22,599 nucleotides of DNA from Syntrophomonas sp. UBA4922. GTDB taxonomy: Bacteria > Bacillota > Syntrophomonadia > Syntrophomonadales > Syntrophomonadaceae. The DNA lies in assembly GCA_002398825.1 (NCBI GenBank), contig DHBS01000023.1, forward strand, positions 20,893 to 43,491, in the 5' to 3' direction. The notes below the pieces were generated by a model. That model was not told where the DNA came from and did no database searches. It saw only the letters and a list, made by a program, of their open reading frames with translations. The position numbers and the translations under genes are program-made. Shown one piece after another: positions 1 through 8,824 of the stretch; the first letter of the stretch is position 1, and each line of letters opens with the position of its first letter.

Positions 1-1166
1 TTGAAGGCAGCTTCAGTGTGGAAGTTTTAAGGCTGGCCCGGGGCGCCAGCAAAGAGAGCACGCCGGTCATGAGCGAGTATGTCCACAGCGGGGAGGATGC
101 CGAATTCACTTTGACCGGCAAAAACGGTTCGGCCACCGTCACCGTTCAGGAGGGTGACACCATACAAACCGTGGTGGCCAAGATCAATGAGCAGCAGGCG
201 GCAACCGGAATCAAGGCTACTTACGATGCCGGCCTCAATAAATTTTACCTCTTCACTTCCGGCACCGGCGACCAGGCCAGGATTGAACTGGAGGACAGCA
301 GCGGTTTCCTGGCCAACACTTTGAATGTCGACCTGGGCACGGTAGCGGGTGTTGATGCCGCTATCAGATTCAATGGCGGCCAGGAACTTAATTTCGCATC
401 CAACCGCTTTACCTTTAACAATATCAACTTCGCCCTCTTGAAAGAGGGACAGACTGTAGATATAACCGTAAGCCCCGACGTCGACAACATAGTGGCCAAG
501 ATCAAGGATTTTGTGGAAAAATACAATGCCGCGGTGGGATACATCTCTGAAAAGCTGGGGGAAAAACGTTTTCGCGATTTTACCCCCTTAAGTGATGAAC
601 AGAAAAAGGACATGAAGGAAAAAGACATTGAGCAGTGGGAAGAAAAGGCTAAAAGCGGATTGTTGCACAGTGACTCCACCCTTTTCAACCTCTACAGTAT
701 GATCCGCAACCAGGCCAGTTCAATTGTCGCCGGGGCGGACAAGTATTCCAGCTTAAGCGCTATCGGCATCACCACCTCGGGCTGGCAGGATCAAGGCAAA
801 CTACATATCGATGAGGACAAACTCAAAACCGCTTTGAGCGACAACCCCGAAGCGGTGATGAATCTGTTTACCAATACCGAAAGCGGAACTGATCAAGGCA
901 TAGCAGTAAGGCTCTATGATCAGGTCATTGACAGTATGCAGCGCATCACCAACACCGCAGGCACTGTCAGCACCGGGGTTGACGAAAGCAGCCTGGGACG
1001 GGAGCTCGAACGGGTCGGAAAAAGGATTTACACTCTGGAAGAGCGCCTTGTCGAAGTGGAAAACAGGTATTACCGGCAATTCACGGCTATGGAACAAGCT
1101 CTCCAGCAGATGAATGCCCAGAGCCAGTGGCTGGCCCAGCAGTTCGCCAGCGGTTCCACTCAGTAG
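1..1166 (+). CDS. fliD: Flagellar filament capping protein FliD, 3' part (5' end outside window)
   Basis: FliD forms the cap at the tip of the flagellar filament and guides flagellin folding as subunits leave the export channel. The reading frame is already open at base 3 (Glu-Gly-Ser-Phe-Ser-Val), so the apparent GTG start at base 18 is internal and roughly the first 70-100 residues are missing. The visible part has a flagellin hook-IN-like motif near its start (TVTVQEGDTIQTVVAKIN), then the beta-rich middle, then the helical C-terminal region that polymerises (LEERLVEVENRYYRQF). It ends in QMNAQSQWLAQQF, a typical FliD tail. A terminator follows, so it closes its own transcription unit just before flagellin. 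Identification is from motif and neighbours and is firm; total length cannot be judged. Confidence 0.93.
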   Translation, partial: EGSFSVEVLRLARGASKESTPVMSEYVHSGEDAEFTLTGKNGSATVTVQEGDTIQTVVAKINEQQAATGIKATYDAGLNKFYLFTSGTGDQARIELEDSSGFLANTLNVDLGTVAGVDAAIRFNGGQELNFASNRFTFNNINFALLKEGQTVDITVSPDVDNIVAKIKDFVEKYNAAVGYISEKLGEKRFRDFTPLSDEQKKDMKEKDIEQWEEKAKSGLLHSDSTLFNLYSMIRNQASSIVAGADKYSSLSAIGITTSGWQDQGKLHIDEDKLKTALSDNPEAVMNLFTNTESGTDQGIAVRLYDQVIDSMQRITNTAGTVSTGVDESSLGRELERVGKRIYTLEERLVEVENRYYRQFTAMEQALQQMNAQSQWLAQQFASGSTQ

Positions 1167-1207
1167 ATGGATGAGTGATTCGGGCAAAAGATAAATAATT
1201 CGGCCAA

Positions 1208-1239
1208 GCGGGGACGACCAGCGACTCCCCGCCTTTTTT
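1208..1239 (+). terminator. Intrinsic terminator after fliD
   Basis: A perfect 7-bp GC-rich stem (GCGGGGA at 1208-1214 with TCCCCGC at 1226-1232), an 11-nt loop, then CC and six T. It lies 41 bases after the fliD stop and separates fliD from the flagellin promoter. Confidence 0.85.
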
Positions 1240-1325
1240 CGTCCTAAGCGAAGAGGGTCTCCTGGATAGTCAGTGTGTTCTCATTTTTTTGCCCTGTAGT
1301 CCTAATTATTAAAATTAATAGTCTT

Positions 1326-1378
1326 TAGGGCGAAGATACTTGATAATTGACAGAAAATATATACTTAGGGCCTAGATT
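1326..1378 (+). repeat. Pair of direct repeats TTAGGGCnnAGAT upstream of flagellin
   Basis: TTAGGGCGAAGAT (1326-1338) and TTAGGGCCTAGAT (1366-1378) are two copies of a 13-base word differing at two central bases, with start points 40 bp apart. They lie just upstream of the sigma-28-type promoter in AT-rich DNA. Position would suit a regulator binding on one DNA face, but no known operator is recognised and chance is possible. Confidence 0.3.
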
Positions 1379-1393
1379 ATTTAAAAATAGTAG

Positions 1394-1421
1394 TAAATAT
1401 TTCCCGAATATATCCCGATAT
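1394..1421 (+). promoter_or_regulatory. Sigma-28 (SigD/FliA-type) promoter of flagellin
   Basis: TAAATATT (1394-1401), 12 bases, then CCCGATAT (1414-1421). Compared with the classical TAAAGTTT-N11-GCCGATAA this matches 6/8 and 6/8, with a spacer one base longer. It predicts a transcript start near 1428 and a leader of about 120 nt before the flagellin ATG. The flaG promoter has the same 12-base spacing, which supports both. Confidence 0.75.
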
Positions 1422-1503
1422 AATAATTGCAATCATTATTAAATGCAAGGGGGTAAATCAAGGGCAAACATCAAAACCAGCGGAGTTTCAGGAGTATTAT
1501 GAA

Positions 1504-1541
1504 GCGGCCCGCAGGGAAGTGGGCCAGCGAATTTCAAGGAG
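1504..1541 (+). promoter_or_regulatory. Flagellin mRNA leader hairpin plus SD, candidate CsrA target
   Basis: The leader can form a 7-bp hairpin: 1504-1510 (GCGGCCC) pairs with 1521-1528 (GGGCC, bulged A1526, GC). Its 10-nt loop GCAGGGAAGT displays AGGGA. About 10 nt downstream is the strong SD AAGGAGGA, itself a GGA site. One GGA in a hairpin loop and another at the SD is the arrangement through which CsrA represses hag translation in B. subtilis. The structure is seen; CsrA binding is inferred, and no csrA or fliW lies in this window. Confidence 0.45.
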
Positions 1542-1551
1542 GAATTTTTAA

Positions 1552-2913
1552 ATGATTATCAACCACAATATTGCAGCACTCAACACCTATAACAAATTAA
1601 GTTCCAACAGCTCTATAGGCAACAAAGCCCTGGAGAAACTGTCATCCGGATTGCGCATCAACCGCGCCGGCGACGACGCCGCCGGGCTGGCCATTTCCGA
1701 AAAGATGCGCGGCCAGATCAGAGGCCTGGATCAGGCCGGCCGCAATGCCCAAGACGGCATTTCCATGATACAGACCGCTGAAGGGGCGTTGAATGAAACC
1801 CACAGCATACTGCAGAGAATGAGAGAACTGGCGGTTCAGTCCGCTACCGGCACCAACACCGAAGCCGACCGGGCTGAGATCCAAAAAGAAATCGACCAGC
1901 TGGCAACTGAGATCACCAGGATCTCTACTGACACCGAATTCAACACCAAGAAGCTGTTGAACGGCGATATGGGTAAGACTTACACTGCATCTGTTCTAGA
2001 CTTTCAACCACAGGGTTTCCAGATTACCGGAAGTGATATAACAACTGGTACCTATACATTGACTATGACATCTGCAGGAACCGACACTTTCGTTACAAGT
2101 GGAAGTTCCTTGAACGGGGCTGTTGATCAGGATACTTTTTCAGTTACTGCCGGTGCCCATATAAGCTATGGTAATTATCACCTGGAAGTAACCGACTACG
2201 ACGATGTAGCGAACACAGCCACCTTCACATTAACAGGCCCTGATGGAACCAAAACCACCATTAGTGGGGCGAGCACTGTATCTGACCTCGATATTGGAGG
2301 CTTGACCATCGATCTGGGAACAGATAACATTACTCAGGCTGGTGCTATAAATATCGCCTTATCCGCCAATGGGATGGATATTGACTTGAGCGGTGCTAAA
2401 ACAGTTAGCAATGCACCCTTTAACTACTCTGGCGGAACCCTTAATATTGGGGGCTTTGAGTTCGAGGTAAAGACCAACTATGTTGCAGGTACCAATGCGT
2501 TTACCATCGCCGTAACTGACCATGCTGTAAAATTCCAGATTGGTGCCAACGCTAACCAGAATACCTCATTGTCCATTAATGACATGAGCGCAACTGCTCT
2601 GGGCGTTGATGGCCTGGTAGTCACCAATCATGCCGGCGCCAATGCCGCTATCTCCACCATTGACGAAGCAATCACCCGAGTATCTGCGGAAAGATCCAAA
2701 TTAGGGGCTATGCAGAACCGTCTGGAACACACCATCAACAACCTGGGAACCACCTCGGAAAACCTGTCCGCTTCTGAATCCCGGGTGCGTGACGTGGATA
2801 TGGCCAAGGAAATGATGAACTTCACCAAGATGAACATCCTCAGCCAGGCTGCCACCGCTATGCTGGCTCAGGCCAACCAGCAGCCGCAAAACGTGCTGCA
2901 GTTGCTCAGATAA
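1552..2913 (+). CDS. hag: Flagellin (filament subunit)
   Basis: Flagellin is exported through the flagellar type III apparatus and polymerises into the filament. The N-terminal D0/D1 region (about residues 1-140) is classical: MIINHNIAALNTYNKL, then LSSGLRINRAGDDAAGLAIS. The C-terminal D1/D0 region (about 365-453) ends in ILSQAATAMLAQANQ...VLQLLR. Between them is a Thr/Gly/Ser-rich beta segment of about 200 residues forming surface domains, making this 453 residues against about 275 for minimal Bacillus flagellins. The central part looks more AT-rich and uses different codons from the conserved ends. The start has a strong SD (AAGGAGG, 10 bases upstream). It is monocistronic, between its promoter and terminator. 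Export chaperone FliS is encoded downstream. Confidence 0.98.
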   Translation: MIINHNIAALNTYNKLSSNSSIGNKALEKLSSGLRINRAGDDAAGLAISEKMRGQIRGLDQAGRNAQDGISMIQTAEGALNETHSILQRMRELAVQSATGTNTEADRAEIQKEIDQLATEITRISTDTEFNTKKLLNGDMGKTYTASVLDFQPQGFQITGSDITTGTYTLTMTSAGTDTFVTSGSSLNGAVDQDTFSVTAGAHISYGNYHLEVTDYDDVANTATFTLTGPDGTKTTISGASTVSDLDIGGLTIDLGTDNITQAGAINIALSANGMDIDLSGAKTVSNAPFNYSGGTLNIGGFEFEVKTNYVAGTNAFTIAVTDHAVKFQIGANANQNTSLSINDMSATALGVDGLVVTNHAGANAAISTIDEAITRVSAERSKLGAMQNRLEHTINNLGTTSENLSASESRVRDVDMAKEMMNFTKMNILSQAATAMLAQANQQPQNVLQLLR

Positions 2914-2933
2914 CAACTAAACTCCCCAAACCC

Positions 2934-2963
2934 GGGCTCTGGATAATCCCAGAGCCCATTTTT
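2934..2963 (+). terminator. Intrinsic terminator of flagellin
   Basis: A perfect 9-bp stem (GGGCTCTGG at 2934-2942 with CCAGAGCCC at 2949-2957), loop ATAATC, then A and five T. It begins 20 bases after the flagellin stop. Confidence 0.93.
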
Positions 2964-3250
2964 CTGGGCGGAAATCAACAGCGCGGTGCAAAGGTCAAAA
3001 CCTTTCGGCGGATAACCATGAACCCCGGCCTTTTCTTACTGTTTGCCCACCGCAATAAAGCACTTCCTGGGGCCCGCTGAGTTTTTACGGGGCGGAGCAG
3101 CCTGATTTGACGGTATAACCCGGTCCTGATTGCTCTGGTTTGATGCCGTGCTACAGGTAAAGCGGCGCTATTGCTTTTCGTTTAGGACCAAAGGCCGGGA
3201 CTATTGATGATTATATGGGCGTAAACCGCATTATTTCGGTAACATCGGTC
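2964..3250. other. Gap between flagellin and flaG with no recognisable gene
   Basis: No reading frame of convincing length, SD or codon pattern is visible on either strand. The only structure seen is a 6-bp hairpin with tetraloop CAAA (AAAGGT 2990-2995 with ACCTTT 3000-3005). The surrounding GCAAA and GG-rich words recall a GEMM riboswitch superficially, but the required conserved segments are absent. Confidence 0.5.
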
Positions 3251-3278
3251 TCAAGATTTTGTTCCTAAAAAACGATAA
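3251..3278 (+). promoter_or_regulatory. Sigma-28-type promoter of the flaG-fliS operon
   Basis: TCAAGATT (3251-3258), 12 bases, then AACGATAA (3271-3278). Each half matches the TAAAGTTT / GCCGATAA consensus at 6/8, and the spacer equals that of the flagellin promoter. It lies about 20 bases before the flaG SD (AAGGAGGTG), predicting a short leader. Confidence 0.6.
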
Positions 3279-3309
3279 CTTACTTAGCTTCAAGTAAGGA
3301 GGTGTTGCC

Positions 3310-3648
3310 ATGCGCATCGAAGCCAACCTGCCACTGGATTACGACCCGGCCCCTAAAAGCGTCAGAGGGGGTGAAAATAAGCCGTCCCAACCGCAAGAAA
3401 ACAGTCCGCCCGCCATGCAGGGAAGCGATTTAAACCAGGCGGTTACTGAGCTGAACCGCTTTTTTGCCAGTTATAACCTGCAATTCACCCTGCACCAGTC
3501 CAGCGGGCGCTATCAGGTGAAAATGGTCAACGCTGCCACCCAGGAAGTGATCCGCGAGTGGCCTGCGGACACTATTCTGGAGATTTCGGCCCGTTTTAAA
3601 CAAGTCTTGGAAGAAGAACTGGGCATCTTATTGGACACCCAGGTATAG
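3310..3648 (+). CDS. flaG: FlaG family flagellar protein
   Basis: A 112-residue FlaG-family protein, found beside flagellin and fliD in many flagellated bacteria and linked to filament length; the biochemical role is poorly defined. The N-terminal 45 residues are Pro/Gln-rich and probably disordered. The conserved half runs from about residue 47 (LNQAVTELNRFF) to the end, with a beta-hairpin-like segment (LQFTLHQSSGRYQVKMV) and the family signature around residues 78-90 (QEVIREWPADTILEI). A strong SD (AAGGAGGTG) lies 5 bases before the ATG. It is the first gene of a tight cluster with fliS and two export-chaperone-like genes, downstream of its own sigma-28-type promoter. Confidence 0.92.
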   Translation: MRIEANLPLDYDPAPKSVRGGENKPSQPQENSPPAMQGSDLNQAVTELNRFFASYNLQFTLHQSSGRYQVKMVNAATQEVIREWPADTILEISARFKQVLEEELGILLDTQV

Positions 3649-3684
3649 AAATACAAACAGACACGATTTAAGCCAAGGAGGAAA

Positions 3685-4110
3685 ATGATGCAGGAAAACC
3701 TTATGATGTATGAGAAATATAAAAAGACCAGCGCAGCTACTATGTCCCCGGGCAGGCTTTTGATCATGCTCTATGACAGGGCAATAAAAGCCGTGGAAGA
3801 TGCTATTGACAATATCGACGATCAGCAGGCGGCTGAAGCTCACAAGCACATCATCAAAGCCCAGGATATCGTATTGGAGCTGCGCAATACCTTGAATATG
3901 GATTACAGCATCTCCGCGCAGCTGCAGGAACTGTACGATTATTTTTATTTCCAGCTGGTTCAGGCCAACATTCATAAAGATAAGCTGCTGCTTAAAGAGA
4001 TCCTGCCTTTGCTTGCAGAACTGCGGGAGACCTGGCAGGAAGCCGTCCGCCTGGCCGGGCCCACCAGTGCCAGGAGAGAACAGAACCTTTATGTCAACAT
4101 AATGGGTTAG
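3685..4110 (+). CDS. fliS: Flagellin export chaperone FliS
   Basis: FliS binds the disordered C-terminal end of flagellin in the cytoplasm, prevents premature polymerisation and hands it to the export gate. The all-helical protein has the family hallmarks: a Tyr-rich N-terminus (MMYEKYKKTSAATMSPGRLL) followed by LIMLYDRAIKAVEDA, and a length of about 140, usual for the family. Two adjacent ATGs are possible. The SD AAGGAGG ends 3 bases before the first and 6 before the second (3688), so the second is better spaced, giving 140 rather than 141 residues. It lies 36 bases after flaG and 15 bases before the next gene, so it is co-transcribed. Its client is the flagellin at 1552-2913. Confidence 0.95.
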   Translation: MMQENLMMYEKYKKTSAATMSPGRLLIMLYDRAIKAVEDAIDNIDDQQAAEAHKHIIKAQDIVLELRNTLNMDYSISAQLQELYDYFYFQLVQANIHKDKLLLKEILPLLAELRETWQEAVRLAGPTSARREQNLYVNIMG

Positions 4111-4125
4111 CGGAATGGAGACCAT

Positions 4126-4575
4126 ATGAAATCCATTTTAGTGAAACAGCAAGCCATCAGACAGCACTTTGCCGATTTGGAGCTGATCGCCCGAAAACAG
4201 GCCGAACTGCTCCGCCTGGCACAGCTGGATAATGCTGATGAAATTATAGTGAAACTGAAAGGTTTGCTAGAACAGCGCCAGGAGCTTATGAATAAAATTG
4301 ACCTGGCCCAGAAGAGCGTTAAAGAAGAAGAGCGAAACATGCCGGAGCTCCAGGACCCGGCGGTACTCGAAAACATCGGCAGGGAAGAAGCCGCCATATT
4401 TAACAGCATCCTGGCTATTCAAAGCTTTGATGAAGAATGTGGGCGCTCAGCCGAGCGGCTGCTTCAGATTACCGGGAAGGAGCTCAGTCAGGTGCGCAAG
4501 AATTTGAAGGCTTTAAAGTCCTATGTCGGCGCCGGGGAATACGGCCAATCCCAATTTTTTGACGGCTATAAATAA
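4126..4575 (+). CDS. FliT/FlgN-like flagellar export chaperone (putative)
   Basis: A 149-residue, highly charged, almost entirely helical protein with heptad-like spacing (LLEQRQELMNKIDLA). Small coiled-coil proteins directly after fliS are usually FliT- or FlgN-type chaperones for the cap or hook-junction proteins. The C-terminal tail (KALKSYVGAGEYGQSQFFD) resembles the Tyr/Gly-rich endings with a final aromatic-Asp-Lys that Bacillota FliT-like proteins carry. The SD (GGAG) is moderate, and the gene follows fliS by 15 bases. The proposed client is FliD, encoded at the window start, but that is inference. Sequence conservation in this family is weak, so FlgN cannot be excluded. Confidence 0.65.
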   Translation: MKSILVKQQAIRQHFADLELIARKQAELLRLAQLDNADEIIVKLKGLLEQRQELMNKIDLAQKSVKEEERNMPELQDPAVLENIGREEAAIFNSILAIQSFDEECGRSAERLLQITGKELSQVRKNLKALKSYVGAGEYGQSQFFDGYK

Positions 4576-4608
4576 AGCTGCGGTTGGGGATAGTTATGAG
4601 GTAATATA

Positions 4609-5082
4609 GTGGGCAATAGATTGATAGACGAGATTATAGCCAATTTTGGACTTCAGTATGAACTCTGCCAGAACATGGAGCAAGAGTCCCGGCAACAGCT
4701 GGAGTCCTTGCAGATGGGTACCGGCCGTGCCGAGATAAACCCCATCCTGGATCGCCGCCGCCTTCTCTTGTTAAAAATGGATCAACTCTGCCAGGACAAC
4801 CGGAAATTGCAGCAAGAGCTGTCCAGGGAATTAGGATTAGAGGAGTTTAACCTGACCCGGCTCAAACCTTGCCTGGCTGCGGAGGAGTGGGCAGTATTGG
4901 CAAAGCTGATCGATCAGCTGAGCCTGGTGCTGCGCCGGATTACAGATACCGATGCCAGGAGCCAGCAGTTGATGTCTCTCGGCCAGGCCGCCGCTCCTCA
5001 AAAGGCAGGACCGATAAACCAAAACCAGGCCCTCCGAGCTTATCAGGAGGTAATAAGGCAAAATAAGGAACCGCGGAGCTAA
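4609..5082 (+). CDS. Second small helical protein of the flagellar operon, FlgN/FliT-like
   Basis: A 157-residue helical protein beginning at GTG, with the SD-like GAGGT 7 bases upstream. It is rich in Leu, Gln, Glu and Arg and has long coiled-coil-like segments (SRQQLESLQMGTGRAEIN; KLQQELSRELGLEEF). The Pro/Gln-rich C-terminus is probably flexible. No catalytic motif, signal peptide or membrane segment is seen. I do not recognise a specific family. Position, last in the flaG-fliS cluster, and architecture resemble FlgN-type export chaperones, which bind hook-filament junction proteins; none of those clients is in the window. A terminator follows. Confidence 0.6.
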   Translation: MGNRLIDEIIANFGLQYELCQNMEQESRQQLESLQMGTGRAEINPILDRRRLLLLKMDQLCQDNRKLQQELSRELGLEEFNLTRLKPCLAAEEWAVLAKLIDQLSLVLRRITDTDARSQQLMSLGQAAAPQKAGPINQNQALRAYQEVIRQNKEPRS

Positions 5083-5097
5083 CCCGGAAAAAAACTG

Positions 5098-5144
5098 AAA
5101 AAGGCGCGTATGGGCCAGGAGCAGCAAGCTTCCTTGCCTTTTTT
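5098..5144 (+). terminator. Terminator of the flaG-fliS operon
   Basis: AAAAAGGC (5098-5105) pairs with GCCTTTTT (5136-5143), enclosing an inner AGGAGC/GCTTCCT helix with one bulge and ending in a run of six T. Its 3' arm overlaps the -35 element of the next promoter. Confidence 0.6.
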
Positions 5145-5162
5145 AATGGCAACATATATAAT
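5134..5162 (+). promoter_or_regulatory. Sigma-A-type promoter of the zinc-ribbon gene
   Basis: TTGCCT (5134-5139), 17 bases, then a perfect TATAAT (5157-5162). The predicted transcript start near 5169 supports translation from the ATG at 5250 rather than from the TTG at 5175 or ATG at 5184, which would leave almost no leader. Confidence 0.6.
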
Positions 5163-5249
5163 AGGCATTACGGATTGGAGAGTATGCCGGGTCAAAAAGC
5201 ATGCTCACTCCGAGACCAATTTAAAAGTAAAAGCGAGGGATTTTATCAC

Positions 5250-5534
5250 ATGTTTGAGGACAAAAGCTTAATATGCGAGGATTGCGGGCAGGAGTTTATC
5301 TTCACTTCCGGTGAACAGGAATTCTATCATCAGAAGGGGTTTGAAAACCAGCCCAAGCGCTGTAAGGAATGCAGAACCCAGCGCAGAAATTCGCGCAGCG
5401 GCAAGAGCCGCGAGATGTTCACCGCAATATGTGCTAAATGCGGAACTGAGACCCAGGTTCCCTTTAGACCAGTGGAAGATAGACCTGTGTACTGCTTGCA
5501 GTGCTTCCAGGAACAAAGGCAAGCAGCTTTATAA
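5250..5534 (+). CDS. Double zinc-ribbon protein of unknown function
   Basis: A 94-residue soluble protein with four CxxC knuckles (Cys9/12, 38/41, 61/64, 82/85), giving two treble-clef or ribbon zinc sites. The opening MFEDKSLICEDCGQEF followed by FTSGEQEFY matches the start of the 'probable zinc-ribbon' proteins common in Clostridia, and VPFRPVEDRPVYC is the typical second ribbon. The frame stays open further upstream, but homologues as I recall them start at this Met. GAGGG lies 10 bases upstream, and the promoter geometry agrees. It is monocistronic, between its own promoter and terminator. Function is unknown; nucleic-acid or protein binding is the usual guess. No link to the flagellar cluster is implied. 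Confidence 0.85.
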   Translation: MFEDKSLICEDCGQEFIFTSGEQEFYHQKGFENQPKRCKECRTQRRNSRSGKSREMFTAICAKCGTETQVPFRPVEDRPVYCLQCFQEQRQAAL

Positions 5535-5543
5535 TATAGCGCT

Positions 5544-5573
5544 AAACCGGGCTTTGAGCCCGGTTTATTTTTT
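5544..5573 (+). terminator. Intrinsic terminator of the zinc-ribbon gene
   Basis: A perfect 10-bp stem (AAACCGGGCT 5544-5553 with AGCCCGGTTT 5557-5566), loop TTG, then A and six T. It starts ten bases after the stop codon. Confidence 0.95.
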
Positions 5574-5601
5574 CTCTAATTAATGGATATTCCCTGCCCA
5601 G

Positions 5602-5627
5602 TTGTATACTACTAAAGTATAGACAAT
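5602..5627. repeat. Inverted repeat upstream of hpf
   Basis: TATACT (5605-5610) and AGTATA (5616-5621) are perfect inverted arms around ACTAA. The symmetry extends to TTG on the left and CAA on the right if two extra bases are allowed on the right. It lies about 65 bases before the hpf SD, where a promoter or operator is expected. No clean sigma-A or sigma-H hexamer pair with standard spacing could be assigned. Confidence 0.35.
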
Positions 5628-5689
5628 CTACTAGAGAAAATAATAGACCCATTGTAAAATAGATGTAACAACGGGAAAGGAGTGGTTGC

Positions 5690-6226
5690 ATGAGGTTCGA
5701 AATCAGAGGAAAAAATATCGATGTAACAGATGCCCTCAAGGAATATACCACCAAACGGCTTTCCAAGTTGGAGAAGTATTTTGATGACAGCCGTGATGCC
5801 CAAGTTGCTATGTCAGTGGAGGGTGAACGCCACAAAGTAGAGGTGACCATCCCGTTAAACGGGATCATTCTGCGCGGGGAAGAAGCCAGCGAGGACATGT
5901 ACAGCTCCATCGATCTGGTGGAAGAAAAACTGGAGAAGCAATTAGAAAAATATAAAACCAAGCTAAATAAAAGCCACCGCGCCTCCGGATTAAAGAAAGC
6001 CATGCTGGGGAATCCGGTCGGCGTTAACACCCCGGTGGAACAATTTAAAATCGTACGCACCAAACGGTTTGCCCTGAAACCTATGGACGAAGAAGAAGCC
6101 ATTATGCAAATGAACCTTTTAGGGCATAATTTCTTCGTATTTTTTAATTCTAAAACCGAGGAAGTCAATGTGGTATACAAGCGTAAGGACTGCAATTACG
6201 GGTTGATCGAGCCCTGGTTTGATTAG
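5690..6226 (+). CDS. hpf: Ribosome hibernation promoting factor, long form
   Basis: Long HPF binds the 30S decoding region of idle ribosomes and pairs them into 100S dimers in stationary phase. The 178-residue length is that of the long form. Residues 1 to about 95 form the ribosome-binding domain (MRFEIRGKNIDVTDALKEY, then TTKRLSKLEKYF). A linker of about 25 residues follows, then the C-terminal dimerisation domain from about 118 (VRTKRFALKPMDEEEAIMQM, ending GHNFFVFFNSKTEEVNVVYK). The SD AAGGAG lies 7 bases before the ATG. It is a single-gene unit before a strong terminator. Placement of hpf directly upstream of secA is common in Bacillota, and here secA follows. Confidence 0.98.
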   Translation: MRFEIRGKNIDVTDALKEYTTKRLSKLEKYFDDSRDAQVAMSVEGERHKVEVTIPLNGIILRGEEASEDMYSSIDLVEEKLEKQLEKYKTKLNKSHRASGLKKAMLGNPVGVNTPVEQFKIVRTKRFALKPMDEEEAIMQMNLLGHNFFVFFNSKTEEVNVVYKRKDCNYGLIEPWFD

Positions 6227-6255
6227 TTGCCCCTGAAGCGGCGGAATGCTACTAT
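6227..6255 (+). promoter_or_regulatory. Candidate sigma-A promoter for secA
   Basis: TTGCCC (6227-6232), 17 bases, TACTAT (6250-6255), each 4/6 to consensus. It begins right after the hpf stop and would start a transcript near 6262, so the secA leader would contain the hpf terminator hairpin. Weak hexamers make this uncertain. Confidence 0.35.
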
Positions 6256-6271
6256 AGAAACATCGAGTAAA

Positions 6272-6287
6272 CCTTTGTGATACAAGG
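6272..6287 (+). promoter_or_regulatory. Possible antiterminator hairpin in the secA leader
   Basis: CCTT(T)GT at 6272-6278 can pair with ACAAGG at 6282-6287 (six pairs, one bulged T, three-base loop). This uses A6284-G6287, the 5' arm of the terminator that follows, so the two hairpins exclude each other as in an attenuator. No ligand or leader-peptide signature is visible. The small helix may be fortuitous. Confidence 0.3.
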
Positions 6288-6309
6288 AACCGTAGGGTTC
6301 CTTTTTTTT
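6284..6309 (+). terminator. Strong terminator between hpf and secA
   Basis: A perfect 8-bp stem (AAGGAACC 6284-6291 with GGTTCCTT 6296-6303), tetraloop GTAG, and an eight-T run from 6302. It ends only four bases before the secA SD (GTGAGG, 6313-6318), so secA must be expressed by read-through or by controlled antitermination. Confidence 0.93.
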
Positions 6310-6328
6310 GAAGTGAGGTATCTGGTTC

Positions 6329-8823
<2,495 letters not shown>

Positions 8824-8824
<1 letters not shown>

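Noticed and set aside
1340..1378. Sigma-A promoter with perfect TTGACA at 1347-1352 upstream of flagellin
   Set aside because: No -10-like hexamer at 16-18 bases; TAGATT is 20 bases away and TATACT only 7. The sigma-28-type site fits better.
2971..3045. c-di-GMP (GEMM) riboswitch before flaG
   Set aside because: GCAAA and a small GG/CC hairpin are there, but the conserved second half and tetraloop receptor pattern are missing.
5542..6195. Reverse-strand frame of 217 codons opposite hpf
   Set aside because: It is antisense to an unmistakable HPF and crosses a terminator and promoter region; no protein family is recognised.
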